Below, in pieces: positions 52,694-61,387 of a stretch of DNA of 64,000 bases. Source of the stretch: Marixanthomonas sp. SCSIO 43207 (GTDB lineage Bacteria; Bacteroidota; Bacteroidia; Flavobacteriales; Flavobacteriaceae); assembly GCF_019904255.1 (NCBI RefSeq), contig NZ_CP063203.1:1302001-1366000 (forward strand). The letters are read 5' to 3'. Every line of letters begins with the position of its first letter. The stretch's first letter is position 1. The translations under genes and the position numbers were made by a program. The notes under the pieces were generated by a model. The model saw only the letters and a program-made list of their open reading frames with translations, made no database searches and was not told the origin of the DNA.

Positions 52694-53542
52694 TTAAAAA
52701 TTTCTGCTCAAATTAAAACCGAAATAGATATCCCCATCAGTCCAATTTCCGGTGGCTTGTCCCAAAAACCCATTTGTATTCATAGATTGCGCATTGGTAA
52801 AATGCATTTGAAAAACATGACCTCCTGTTTCAAGATCGATACCAACAGATAATGGATTTTTAAAAGACGAAGTGCTGGTACGATTTAAATGAATACCGTA
52901 GTCCATGTTTAATGACCATCGTTTTCCCAATTTATAACGCCCTCCTATTCCAACTGCAAATTGAGAGTTGCTTTGTTCTTTAATCATAACATAATTATCA
53001 TGAAAATAGGTGGGTATTATTTCCAAGGATAAACTGGAATTTATTTTTCGTGAAATTAAGATTTGGGTTGTGTAAGACAATCGATGATTAAATTTCAATT
53101 TTGCAAGATTATTTTTGTCTAAACCTGTATTAATCATCACAGTGTTATATCCAACAATATTAAAAGGGAATTTATTTTTTTCTTGTCTTATCAGCCTGTA
53201 CTTGAGGGAACCTTCATAAATTTTTTGATATGAACTACGTGAAATTCCAATATTCCAGCCACTTGAAATTCCATAAATAAAATTTATTCTGGTTACTGCG
53301 TCATCTAGCCCGAAAAAGCTGTCAAAACCATTTTCAACACTTCCAAATCTATGTGAAATTACTAGGTTGAGTTCTTTTTTAGCTACTAATTTTGTGGATT
53401 CAAAATTTACAATTTTAAGACCCTTAAACACAGCGGTAGCACCGCTATATGTTATCGAATCGGTGTCAATTTCGGTGAGGAGATCTTCTTGTGCAGAGAC
53501 AAAAAGCGGCATCCACAAAATTAGCAGTAAAAATCTTTTCAA
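52694..53542 (-). CDS. DUF5777 family outer-membrane beta-barrel protein
   Basis: 282 residues from a TTG at 53542; no ATG gives a full signal peptide, and the next ATG (residue 11) truncates it. Signal peptide KRFLLLILWMPLFVSAQ, then beta-barrel strands with Gly/aromatic alternation and a final NLSRNF. DUF5777 occurs in Bacteroidota gene sets with YceI and cytochromes. The gene is 5 bp after the cupredoxin-T9SS gene and 10 bp before the cytochrome gene. Confidence 0.87.
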   Translation of the reverse strand: MKRFLLLILWMPLFVSAQEDLLTEIDTDSITYSGATAVFKGLKIVNFESTKLVAKKELNLVISHRFGSVENGFDSFFGLDDAVTRINFIYGISSGWNIGISRSSYQKIYEGSLKYRLIRQEKNKFPFNIVGYNTVMINTGLDKNNLAKLKFNHRLSYTTQILISRKINSSLSLEIIPTYFHDNYVMIKEQSNSQFAVGIGGRYKLGKRWSLNMDYGIHLNRTSTSSFKNPLSVGIDLETGGHVFQMHFTNAQSMNTNGFLGQATGNWTDGDIYFGFNLSRNF

Positions 53543-53547
53543 AAGAA

Positions 53548-54138
53548 TCAGTTTTTAACGAACTTCTCAGTTAGTGAGTTTTCACCTGAAACAACTTTCA
53601 AGAAATAACTTCCCGAACTCCAATTCGCAATATTTATTGAAACATTAGTGTTCGATTTAAATTTTTTCGAAAAAACTTGCTTTCCTAGTATATCGTATAT
53701 TTTTATATATCCAGAATCAACATTTTCAGGGATTATTAAGTTTATAGATGTTTTAACTGGATTAGGGTATATGCTTATAGAGTTTAAGCTATTTTCTTTT
53801 ATATCCAAGGCCTCTCTAACGGTAATAACTCCAGACATTGTAGCTGCTCCATGAACACCACAAAAATATGCGTTATCGCCAACTTCGGTAAAAGTATAGG
53901 AGTAGGTTTCCCCCATTCCGGAAATGACACCACTATTAAAAGTTTCGACAGAATTTCCGGTTTCATTTTCCACAGTATGAGGTGCGCTATCACCCCACGT
54001 CCAAACTACGGTGTCTCCTTGATCAATTGTTAGCTCTACATTGCTGCCAATGCCCATTCGCCAATCTAAGTTATATGTATTTTGTGCATTAGCAGTTAAA
54101 AAGCCTAAAAAGACTAGGAATAATAATTTCGTTTTCAT
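53548..54138 (-). CDS. Secreted cupredoxin with T9SS sorting domain
   Basis: 196 residues. Signal peptide (first 18, FLTANAQ). Cupredoxin domain (about 20-105): VVWTWGDSAPHTVENETG with one His ligand, then YFCGVHGAATMSGVI giving Cys, His and Met, the type I copper site. Residues about 118-196 form a T9SS type A sorting domain (ISIYPNPVKTSINL, SYFLKVVSGE, EKFVKN). It should be exported to the surface. A second cupredoxin at 60997-61353 lacks the sorting domain. Second gene of the operon. Confidence 0.9.
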   Translation of the reverse strand: MKTKLLFLVFLGFLTANAQNTYNLDWRMGIGSNVELTIDQGDTVVWTWGDSAPHTVENETGNSVETFNSGVISGMGETYSYTFTEVGDNAYFCGVHGAATMSGVITVREALDIKENSLNSISIYPNPVKTSINLIIPENVDSGYIKIYDILGKQVFSKKFKSNTNVSINIANWSSGSYFLKVVSGENSLTEKFVKN

Positions 54139-54153
54139 AGTTAAGTATTTAAA

Positions 54154-54531
54154 TTAATTAATAATACATTGATCAAGTTTCACTTGCTCCAGTAAATCAT
54201 CATATCCTATAAATCGCCCTTTGATGATGATTTTTGAATTTCTAAGTACTTCTTTTTGGACAATCTCATCCATAAACTGACAGAATACTTTATTTTCTAT
54301 TGTGATTTCAGTTCTATTGATTTCTGAAACAAGTCCAGAAATTTCTATTATATTATTATAATACTTTTGTTCGGCAAAAGCCGGATTTGTAGTGAATTCC
54401 GAATAAATTTGTTGCGCTGATAATGAATATCTTGCCTTTTCATTTTGATGGTTTTTTTGGCCTCTGTACAAAAAATTATATCCAAAAACAGTTATTAGAA
54501 CTATTATCGTTAGAATCAAATATTTTTTCAT
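54154..54531 (-). CDS. Membrane-anchored OB-fold-like protein
   Basis: 125 residues. One N-terminal membrane helix (about 3-20) then a domain with KYYNNIIEISGLVSEINRTE and KIIIKGRFIGYDDL, matching the OB-fold (tRNA-anti-like) of many small Bacteroidota envelope proteins. Ends with LDQCIIN. It is the first gene of a six-gene operon, with an ECF-like promoter about 120 bp upstream. Function unknown. Confidence 0.78.
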   Translation of the reverse strand: MKKYLILTIIVLITVFGYNFLYRGQKNHQNEKARYSLSAQQIYSEFTTNPAFAEQKYYNNIIEISGLVSEINRTEITIENKVFCQFMDEIVQKEVLRNSKIIIKGRFIGYDDLLEQVKLDQCIIN

Positions 54532-55011
54532 TTTGAATTCATTTTAAAACAATCAATTGTTTCGTATACTCATTTTTAATTTAGAGTATAATTCAATAGT
54601 TCCAGTTAGAATTATTTTGCTTTATGCTTGAAATACAACTCATCTATTTATTTGATTAAAAAAAAGAAGTTTGGTTACAATTTATTTTAATATCTCTTTA
54701 ATACGAATAAGTTTACTCAATACTATACACAATATTTGAAAGTGATATTTTATATGCATTATATGTAAGTTGAAATTCTTGCTGCTAAGAATATAATTCA
54801 CTGAATCATTTCATTCAAACTAAATAGAAAAGTTTTGGGTTTTATTGAGTTGCCTAGTTGTTTTGGGTGTAAACACGGCAAATCCTATAAGCATTATTTA
54901 AAATTATAAACTGTGTAAGGATTTAAAATTAGAGGTTACTAATTTGAATAATTTTCTTCAATACAAATTTGACGTGCGTAAAATCTCTTTGTAACCAATA
55001 AATAAAAATAT
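54532..55011. other. 480-bp gap with an ECF-like promoter
   Basis: AT-rich stretch between the OB-fold operon (minus) and the TPR gene (plus). It holds a candidate ECF promoter on the minus strand (54654-54679). A lone TGTAACC at 54990-54996 has no matching -10. I see no gene or repeat in the rest. Confidence 0.55.
54654..54679 (-). promoter_or_regulatory. Candidate ECF promoter of the OB-fold/cupredoxin operon
   Basis: TGTAACC-N14-TAATC on the minus strand. Spacing is identical to the sigma gene and DUF4142 promoters (TGTAACC-N14-GCATC), with ATC kept in the -10 and a similar AAACTTC spacer. It lies 123 bp upstream of the OB-fold gene. Confidence 0.55.
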
Positions 55012-56664
55012 ATGTTTAAAAAACAACTAATGCTTCTATGCTTAATGGCTGCCACTGGAATAGTCTTTGGGCAGAATAAAAATATGTTGTTATGTGATAA
55101 TCTGATAAAAGAAGGAGTAAGACTTCTAGAAGAAGGTCAACATGCACAATCTCTTGAACTTCTCTTAGAAGCTGAATCATTTGCAAAGGAAAATAAATGG
55201 AGAAAACAGCAGTTTTTAGCCATTAATAATATTGGAGCAAATTATTATTCTTTGTTTGATTATGGTGAAGCACTAGATAATTATTTAGAAGCTTATACTA
55301 TTGCTATTAGAGATCTCCATAGCAAGTATGAAATGGTCGTATTAAATAACATTGCAATTTTGTATTCTAAGGAAAAAAAATTCGATAAATCCTATGAATA
55401 TTTTAAAAAAGCCCATTCAATTGCAATTAAAAATAAAGAAAATACTAAGAGAGGTTTATATGCTGTAAATCTCGGTCTTGTAGCCAACAGGCTTGGCAAT
55501 CTAAACGAAGCTAAATCTTATTTTCAAGAGGCAATCCCCTTAATCGAAGGAGATAAAAATATTAAACAACAAGCTATTATCGGATTCTCAGAAAATTTGT
55601 TCTTTTCAGGGGAGTACGAAGATGCAAAACGAAGGTTACTCTCACTTTTACCTGACTTAAAAAATGAAAGAAAGGGGAATTTGATAACTGATGTGCTTCT
55701 TTTGTTATCAAGAATAGCCTATAGTCAAAATAATATGTCTTTAGCTGCGGAGCATGCATATGCGACTCTGGAGAAGTCAAATAATGTTGAAACTCGTTTA
55801 GAAGCATTTAAACAGTTGTCAAAAATATATAGCAAAACAGGTAAACTCCAGCTTGCTCTTAATATGAAAGACTCGGTATTGTTTGTTTCGAATAGGTGGA
55901 ATGAAGTTAAGAATGATCGGCACTTTGAAACGAATCAAGTTAAGTTTGATATCCAAAACTACCAAAATGAGATATATAATAACAAAAAGAAAATGGAAGC
56001 AACCAAAAAGACCTTTCTTGTACTTTTAGTAACAGCCACCCTCATAATTCTATTAATTGCTGTAGCATTACGTAATACATATATTCAAAGCAAACAAAGA
56101 AAAATTATTAATGCAAGAAACGAAGAAGTTATGGCATTAGAACTTGAAAAAGAAAAAAATGAAAAACTTTTATTGAAAGAAAGAATAAGTGAAGCGGAAA
56201 CAAAAACATTATTGGAACGAGAGCGTCTTAAAAATGAAATAGCTTCTCGTAATAGAAAACTTATTGCAAAGGCACTTCATTTAATCCAGCGAAATGAATT
56301 ACTCCAATCAATTATTGATGATTTAGAACAACAAAAAAATACATTGAAAAAAAATGAAAGCATAGATACTTACATCACAAAATTAAAAGGTTTGTTAGAT
56401 TCTGAGAAAGAGTGGAGAAATTTCATTGATCATTTTGAAGAAGTGAATCACGGATTTATTACCACCATCAAAAAGAAGCATCCTAACTTAAATGTGAATG
56501 ACCTCCGATTTATCAGCTATATATATATGAAATTATCAAATAAAGAAATAGCTTCTGTTTTTAACATTACTTACGAAGCTTGCAGAAAACGTAAAGAACG
56601 TATTTCTAAAAAGATGAACTTAAATAACAGCTCTAATTTATACAATTATATATCAAGCATTTAA
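55012..56664 (+). CDS. TPR membrane regulator with C-terminal HTH
   Basis: 550 residues. Signal peptide or first helix (about 5-20), TPR repeats (about 30-320, e.g. FDYGEALDNYLEAYTIA, GNLNEAKSYFQEAI), one membrane helix (about 333-353), a coiled coil (about 360-450) and a LuxR-type helix-turn-helix near the end (LSNKEIASVFNITYEACRKR). This is a common Bacteroidota regulator: sensor TPRs outside, DNA-binding part inside. Targets unknown; the T9SS propeller gene follows 108 bp later. Confidence 0.88.
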   Translation: MFKKQLMLLCLMAATGIVFGQNKNMLLCDNLIKEGVRLLEEGQHAQSLELLLEAESFAKENKWRKQQFLAINNIGANYYSLFDYGEALDNYLEAYTIAIRDLHSKYEMVVLNNIAILYSKEKKFDKSYEYFKKAHSIAIKNKENTKRGLYAVNLGLVANRLGNLNEAKSYFQEAIPLIEGDKNIKQQAIIGFSENLFFSGEYEDAKRRLLSLLPDLKNERKGNLITDVLLLLSRIAYSQNNMSLAAEHAYATLEKSNNVETRLEAFKQLSKIYSKTGKLQLALNMKDSVLFVSNRWNEVKNDRHFETNQVKFDIQNYQNEIYNNKKKMEATKKTFLVLLVTATLIILLIAVALRNTYIQSKQRKIINARNEEVMALELEKEKNEKLLLKERISEAETKTLLERERLKNEIASRNRKLIAKALHLIQRNELLQSIIDDLEQQKNTLKKNESIDTYITKLKGLLDSEKEWRNFIDHFEEVNHGFITTIKKKHPNLNVNDLRFISYIYMKLSNKEIASVFNITYEACRKRKERISKKMNLNNSSNLYNYISSI

Positions 56665-56671
56665 GATGGTA

Positions 56672-56706
56672 GTCACATTTTTTCAATAAAAATGTCACAT
56701 TTTTTA
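56672..56706 (+). repeat. Two GTCACATTTTTT direct repeats
   Basis: GTCACATTTTTT occurs at 56672-56683 and 56694-56705, a spacing of 22 bp or about two helix turns, between the TPR regulator and the propeller gene. Possibly a binding site for the TPR regulator. Confidence 0.45.
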
Positions 56707-56772
56707 GGGTTTAATATTTCTACCTACCTAGTCTTATTAATTTCTTTTGCCCCAAACTTAAATTTAAATATT

Positions 56773-59085
56773 ATGAAAAATATTACAAAACTTGTAACGT
56801 TGCTTGCAATTCTATTTTGTAGCATAACAGTCGAATCACAAATTAGCTTGGAAAGTATTGGTAATTATGGTAGGATATATGATATTACGTTTGATCCTAC
56901 GATAGAAAACAGAGTTTATGCACTTAGCCAAATGAATCATATTCTTCAATCAAATGATAAGGGGGAAACTTGGGAAATTATATTTAGCCAGCCTGGAAAT
57001 TCTAATTTATTTAAAAGTTTGAATTACGTTCTTGAGGGTACCCTTGGGTTTATGGTAGAATCTCCTACGAATATTGAAGACAATGGTCTTTATCTTTTAG
57101 ATATTGAAAGTGGTGATGTCATAAAATACGTTGTACCGATTCCTCTAAATGCCGAAAACATTTTTATGAATTCATATTCGGTTTATAAACAAGATCCATC
57201 TATAGCTATGTTGAGTTTGGAATATAGAGTCTCTGGAGTGGGTAGTAAAATAGTATATTATACTAATGATAGTGGTATCAATTGGTCAGAAATATACTTA
57301 GCTGATAATTATAATTCTGTGGCCGTAAATAGTGTGGCAATTAACCCGACTAATCCTCAAAACCTATTCATCGCCCGCGGACAAAGTCCTAATGAAACTT
57401 ATGGAGGTTTATTAGAATCAAATGATGCTGGACAAACTTGGATAGAAAAAATGCCGGGAATTACATTCGACCCTATCATTTTTCACCCGCAAGACAGCGA
57501 TACAATTTTTTTAGGAACTGGTATAGGCCGACGTGATGGGAGTCATTCAGAAAATTTATATAGATCTGTTGATGGTGGAGATACCTGGAGTATACTTCCA
57601 ATTACTTGGGAAAACGGTATACTCGATAATATTGTTACTATTGTTATTAATCCTCAAGACCCTGCTACAATGATAGTATTGGAAGAAAACGAAATAGTAG
57701 TAACACAGGATGATTGGCAAACTTTTGATAAATACGTACATCCAATTGGTTCTCCAGATGGATACTATTATGGATTAAACGCTTCTTTCAATCCTTTCCA
57801 ACAAGGAGAAGTTTTTATCAACAGTAACTTTTATCCACTATTATCCTCGGATTATGGTGCCAGTTTTAATCAATTTTTTAATCCTTTTTTTCCCTCAAAT
57901 TTTACAGAGGTTCAGGAAGATGATTCAGAAATGCATTTGTATTACGGTGCACAGCAAGGTTTAGTTCGGAAGAACCTGTTAACCAACGAAATTGAAGCAA
58001 CCGATATTGTATCCCTAGATGTTTTTAGCAATGATGCCCCAGCTTTTTATCATATTCATAAATCAATGGTAGGACGAATTTACAAGTATAAATCATCTTT
58101 TTTAGGATCAAATTTGAGTGTTAGTAATGATTTTGGTAGAAATTACGATGTGCTGTATACAAATTTCTTCGATGATATAAGAAGTATAAATCAAGATCCT
58201 ATAAATCCGAATATAGTTTGGGCATCGTTTTTAAATGGAGGTACAGTAATTTTAGATTTCACCGATATAAATAATGTTATCCAAACAAATGTTATTCTTC
58301 CTGACGCTAATCCGATAAGGGACGTTTATTTCGATGAAGAGAACCCAAATTCTCTTTTTGTTGCATCGGGATCTAAAGTGCATTATTCTGAAGATTATGG
58401 AGTATCTTGGATAGAAAAAAGTAACGGACTTCCGGAAAATAATACGATATATGACATTGCAAGAAGTCCATTTAATTCAAATGAATACACCATCGCAACA
58501 GAAACCGGGATATATAAGACAATTGATCAAGGTGAAAATTGGTTACAAACCTATCAGGGAGCTTATATAAAAAAAATTGCATATTCTGAATATAGTGAAA
58601 AGGATGCTGTAGCATCTAAAATGACCAGACAACCTTTATTTGGTGAGGCAGTAGATGCACAAATAATTTATACTACCGATGGAGGGTCTTCATGGGAGGA
58701 AGTCCCATTAGAGGCTATTAATCATACTGGAGCTCTAAGTATGAGTTATAAATTTCATGAAAATAGTGTGGATGTTTATATGGCAACGCTTGATCTCGGC
58801 CTTACCAAACATACAATAGACCTAACCTCTCTAGAGGTTTCAAACTCCTTTCAAAATACAAACACATTTATTGTGTACCCTAATCCAGTACAAGATATTA
58901 TTAATGTTGAAGAAAACGGAAATCAAGTTGCGTCAATTACTATTTATAACTCTATTGGTCAACAAGTAATGGCTAATCTGACAGAAAATCAAATTAGGGT
59001 TGAGCATTTAGAAAGTGGTATTTATTTTATTTCTATTGAAAATGTAAATGGAGAAAGTTTTATAAAACGCTTTGTAAAAAATTAA
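56773..59085 (+). CDS. Secreted beta-propeller protein with T9SS sorting domain
   Basis: 770 residues from the ATG at 56773 (MKNITKLVTLLAILFCSITVES), a signal peptide; an upstream ATG at 56692 overlaps the repeats. Repeated Asp-box-like units (e.g. SNDKGETWEIIF, SVDGGDTWSILP, TTDGGSSWEEV) form a sialidase/VPS10-like propeller (about 25-680). The end (VYPNPVQDIINV, GIYFISIENVNG, RFVKN) is a T9SS type A sorting domain. No catalytic sialidase residues are evident, so a binding or adhesive role is likely. Confidence 0.9.
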   Translation: MKNITKLVTLLAILFCSITVESQISLESIGNYGRIYDITFDPTIENRVYALSQMNHILQSNDKGETWEIIFSQPGNSNLFKSLNYVLEGTLGFMVESPTNIEDNGLYLLDIESGDVIKYVVPIPLNAENIFMNSYSVYKQDPSIAMLSLEYRVSGVGSKIVYYTNDSGINWSEIYLADNYNSVAVNSVAINPTNPQNLFIARGQSPNETYGGLLESNDAGQTWIEKMPGITFDPIIFHPQDSDTIFLGTGIGRRDGSHSENLYRSVDGGDTWSILPITWENGILDNIVTIVINPQDPATMIVLEENEIVVTQDDWQTFDKYVHPIGSPDGYYYGLNASFNPFQQGEVFINSNFYPLLSSDYGASFNQFFNPFFPSNFTEVQEDDSEMHLYYGAQQGLVRKNLLTNEIEATDIVSLDVFSNDAPAFYHIHKSMVGRIYKYKSSFLGSNLSVSNDFGRNYDVLYTNFFDDIRSINQDPINPNIVWASFLNGGTVILDFTDINNVIQTNVILPDANPIRDVYFDEENPNSLFVASGSKVHYSEDYGVSWIEKSNGLPENNTIYDIARSPFNSNEYTIATETGIYKTIDQGENWLQTYQGAYIKKIAYSEYSEKDAVASKMTRQPLFGEAVDAQIIYTTDGGSSWEEVPLEAINHTGALSMSYKFHENSVDVYMATLDLGLTKHTIDLTSLEVSNSFQNTNTFIVYPNPVQDIINVEENGNQVASITIYNSIGQQVMANLTENQIRVEHLESGIYFISIENVNGESFIKRFVKN

Positions 59086-59458
59086 ATAAATAATTTTTTG
59101 AGTTTAATAATTCGTGGAGCTATTTAAATAGCTCCACGAATTATTAAATATTAGGTTGTTGTCGATTGATTAATTAGAAAACCCCTGACAAAATGAAAAA
59201 ATTGCAATAGCTTGTGTTAATTTTTGGTAAAAAACTATAGATTAAATACAATTTTACAGCCTCACATTACTCTATATACGTTTTAAAAAAAATGAATATA
59301 TACGAGGTTGTAAAAAACGATGACGACTTGATCTTAAAGAATGAATATCTTATGATTATAAAATGTTGAGTAAGAATATGAAAATTATATTATCCTTGCA
59401 AAGTAATAGCCAAGCTCACAAAAAAATCTAATCCAAAAATAAAGAATAAAAGAAGGTC
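59086..59458. other. Gap with a large palindrome and a possible tiny frame
   Basis: A 373-bp AT-rich gap between the propeller gene and the convergent sigma gene. It holds the 46-bp palindrome annotated next. A 25-codon frame at 59291-59368 (MNIYEVVKNDDDLI...) has no support as a gene. Nothing else is seen. Confidence 0.5.
59103..59148. terminator. Perfect 46-bp palindrome, terminator between convergent genes
   Basis: Every base pairs with its counterpart around the centre at 59125.5 (TTTAATAATTCGTGGAGC...). It lies 17 bp after the propeller gene stop. It probably forms a strong bidirectional terminator for the propeller gene and the sigma gene. Confidence 0.7.
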
Positions 59459-60151
59459 TTATTTATTAACTTTTAAGTCTCGTATTCGGTACATTACATT
59501 TTCTACAACCCTATCGCATTTAGAATTTCCAAATTCAAAAATATCCCGAGTATCCGTAGCGTGCAGAATATAATCTTTCATCATATTTCTCGCTCTATGA
59601 AGCCTTACTTTTACATTACTTTTTGTAAGATCTAAACCTTGAGAAATTTCCGAAATTTCCATTCCTTCAACTTCCTTAAGCATATATACTATCTTGTATT
59701 TATGAGGTAGTGCATCAACAGCTTTTTCAATAAAGGATTTAGAGTCTTTATAAATCGATTTGTTCTCTGGGTTCATAAAAGACAAGTCAGCAATTTGTAA
59801 TGTGCCATTTTCCGTGGTGATATCCACTGTTTCATGTTTTTTGGATTTTCGTTTTCGTTGTAAAGCTTCATTAATCCCTATTCTTATTAACCAGGTCGAA
59901 AATAAAGCTTCATTTTTAAATTGATATAACTTTTGAAATGCTTTTACGTAAGTATCCTGTAGAGTATCTTCTACATCTGCCTCAATATTAATATAACTTC
60001 GTATAGTTCTATATAAAAGCTCATTGTGACGTCTCATTAATATCTCAAACATATCTGTTTGGCCTTCTAAAACTCTTTTTACTACTACAATATCTGGTAT
60101 TAAACTGTTTTGAGTATCATCTTTTTTCTTGTTAGGATTTTCTGTAGCCAT
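59459..60151 (-). CDS. ECF-type RNA polymerase sigma factor
   Basis: 230 residues. Sigma region 2 (about 40-105: MRRHNELLYRTIRSYI, DVEDTLQDTYVKAFQKLY, FSTWLIRIGINEALQRKR) and region 4 (about 145-195: VDALPHKYKIVYMLKEVEGM, LTKSNVKVRLHRARNMMKDY). A C-terminal extension of about 30 residues (EFGNSKCDRVVENVMYRI) replaces an anti-sigma gene, which is not seen. The promoter motif TGTAACC-N14-GCATC lies 20 bp upstream of its own start, and the same motif precedes the DUF4142 operon, so it probably controls itself and both redox clusters. Confidence 0.93.
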   Translation of the reverse strand: MATENPNKKKDDTQNSLIPDIVVVKRVLEGQTDMFEILMRRHNELLYRTIRSYINIEADVEDTLQDTYVKAFQKLYQFKNEALFSTWLIRIGINEALQRKRKSKKHETVDITTENGTLQIADLSFMNPENKSIYKDSKSFIEKAVDALPHKYKIVYMLKEVEGMEISEISQGLDLTKSNVKVRLHRARNMMKDYILHATDTRDIFEFGNSKCDRVVENVMYRIRDLKVNK

Positions 60152-60170
60152 GATCTTGTCTTTTTTATTA

Positions 60171-60196
60171 GATGCATTTAGGAAGTTTGGGTTACA
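60171..60196 (-). promoter_or_regulatory. Candidate ECF promoter of the sigma gene
   Basis: TGTAACC (-35-like) N14 GCATC (-10-like) on the minus strand, 20 bp from the ATG of the sigma gene. Points to autoregulation. Confidence 0.65.
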
Positions 60197-60424
60197 TTAA
60201 AAGCATATAAAATGTAAATAATTGATTTTCAATTTTTAATGCTTTAAGGTTAATTAGTATGTCGGAAATTGTGTATAAAACCTACAATTGGTAATTCCTT
60301 AAAATTGATTGTTTAAAATTCACTATAATGAAATTCCTAAATGAGGTTGTGAAGTTAGGTCTTAATAAAGAAGGTAATGAATAAGTATGTATTACAGAAA
60401 TATCTAAATATCTTAAAAATTATT

Positions 60425-60450
60425 TGTAACCGGAGTTCTTTTTTTGCATC
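60425..60450 (+). promoter_or_regulatory. Candidate ECF promoter of the DUF4142 operon
   Basis: TGTAACC N14 GCATC on the plus strand, 32 bp from the DUF4142 ATG. It matches the sigma gene's own copy in both boxes and spacing. Confidence 0.65.
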
Positions 60451-60481
60451 AAAAGAGTAGTAATAATAAAAAAACTCTTAT

Positions 60482-60997
60482 ATGAAATCATTAACAACCA
60501 TGTTGGTCTTAGGATTAATTTTTACAGCTTCTTATGGTCAACAAAAGAATGAGCTATCAGACCCAGAGGTAGCTTCGGTGGCCGTTGTCGCCAATCAAAT
60601 TGATATTAGCTACGCTGAAATAGCTATGGACAGATCAAAGAATAAAGAAATTCTTGAGTTTGCAAATCGAATGACGACAGACCATAACGCTGTTATTCAA
60701 CAGGCAGTAAATCTCGTAACTAAGCTTAGTGTAACACCTAAAGACAATGCAGTGAGTCAGTCACTTCTTAATAATGCAGAAAAAACTAAAAAGAAACTTC
60801 TTCAAGCAAAAAAAGACAAATTTGATAAGTTATATATTGAAAATGAAGTAGAATATCATAAGGCTGTAATTGCTGCAATAAAAAACTTGCTTATCCCCGA
60901 ATCCGATAATCAAGAATTAAAAGAATTACTTAAAGCTGTCTTACCAGCTTTAGAGGCTCATCAGAAACATGCTGAAATGGTACAAAAACAATTATAA
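60482..60997 (+). CDS. DUF4142 domain envelope protein
   Basis: 171 residues. Signal peptide (first 19, FTASYGQ), then a four-helix ferritin-like bundle: SVAVVANQIDISYAEIAMDR, FANRMTTDHNAVIQQAV and VEYHKAVIAAIKNLLIPE, then a final helix with ALEAHQKHAEMVQKQL. Conserved His, Glu and Asp residues could bind metal. The family is often induced by stress but has no proven function. First gene of an operon with the cupredoxin and dihaem genes; the stop overlaps the next ATG by 1 bp. Confidence 0.9.
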   Translation: MKSLTTMLVLGLIFTASYGQQKNELSDPEVASVAVVANQIDISYAEIAMDRSKNKEILEFANRMTTDHNAVIQQAVNLVTKLSVTPKDNAVSQSLLNNAEKTKKKLLQAKKDKFDKLYIENEVEYHKAVIAAIKNLLIPESDNQELKELLKAVLPALEAHQKHAEMVQKQL

Positions 60998-61353
60998 TGA
61001 TAAAGTACAAACAAACTAAGATAATCTCGCTTAGTATAAAAAAACTGCTGCTAGTAGTTGGTGTTTTAGGATTTGGAATAACATGTTCGGCCCAAAACAA
61101 ACCAATAACGCATAAAGTTGAAATCAAAAGAATGAAGTTTATCCCAGCTAATTTAAGTGTCAAAAAAGGAGATACAGTGGTTTGGATAAATAAAGATTTT
61201 TATCCTCACGATGTAACAGATGAAAAAGGCAAAACTTGGAGTTCGAAACAATTTGGTCAAAATGAAACTTGGAGTAAAGTCATCACCAAAGATGAATATT
61301 ATTTCTGCGACCTCCATAAAACGATGAAAGGAACAATAAGAATCAGAAAATAG
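60997..61353 (+). CDS. Plastocyanin-like cupredoxin
   Basis: 118 residues. Signal peptide (about 10-32, VGVLGFGITCSAQ), then a small cupredoxin domain with H in FYPHDVTDE and Cys, His and Met in EYYFCDLHKTMKGTI. These give a type I copper site. It should carry electrons in the periplasm. The start overlaps the DUF4142 stop by 1 bp. It probably pairs with the dihaem protein that follows after 34 bp. Confidence 0.9.
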   Translation: MIKYKQTKIISLSIKKLLLVVGVLGFGITCSAQNKPITHKVEIKRMKFIPANLSVKKGDTVVWINKDFYPHDVTDEKGKTWSSKQFGQNETWSKVITKDEYYFCDLHKTMKGTIRIRK

Positions 61354-61387
61354 AAAATACCTAAGAATATATTTAAAAACATTAATT

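Larger units (their letters stand above)
60152..60481. other. Divergent gap with two ECF-like promoters
   Basis: A 330-bp gap between the sigma gene and the DUF4142 operon. Each side has a copy of TGTAACC-N14-GCATC pointing to its own gene. I see no gene in it. Confidence 0.6.

Noticed and set aside
54990-54996. Fourth ECF promoter before the TPR regulator gene
   Set aside because: TGTAACC is present but no -10 matches at N14, where the start codon lies.
59291-59368. 25-codon frame between the propeller and sigma genes
   Set aside because: Too short, no homology signal I can see, and in a convergent non-coding gap.
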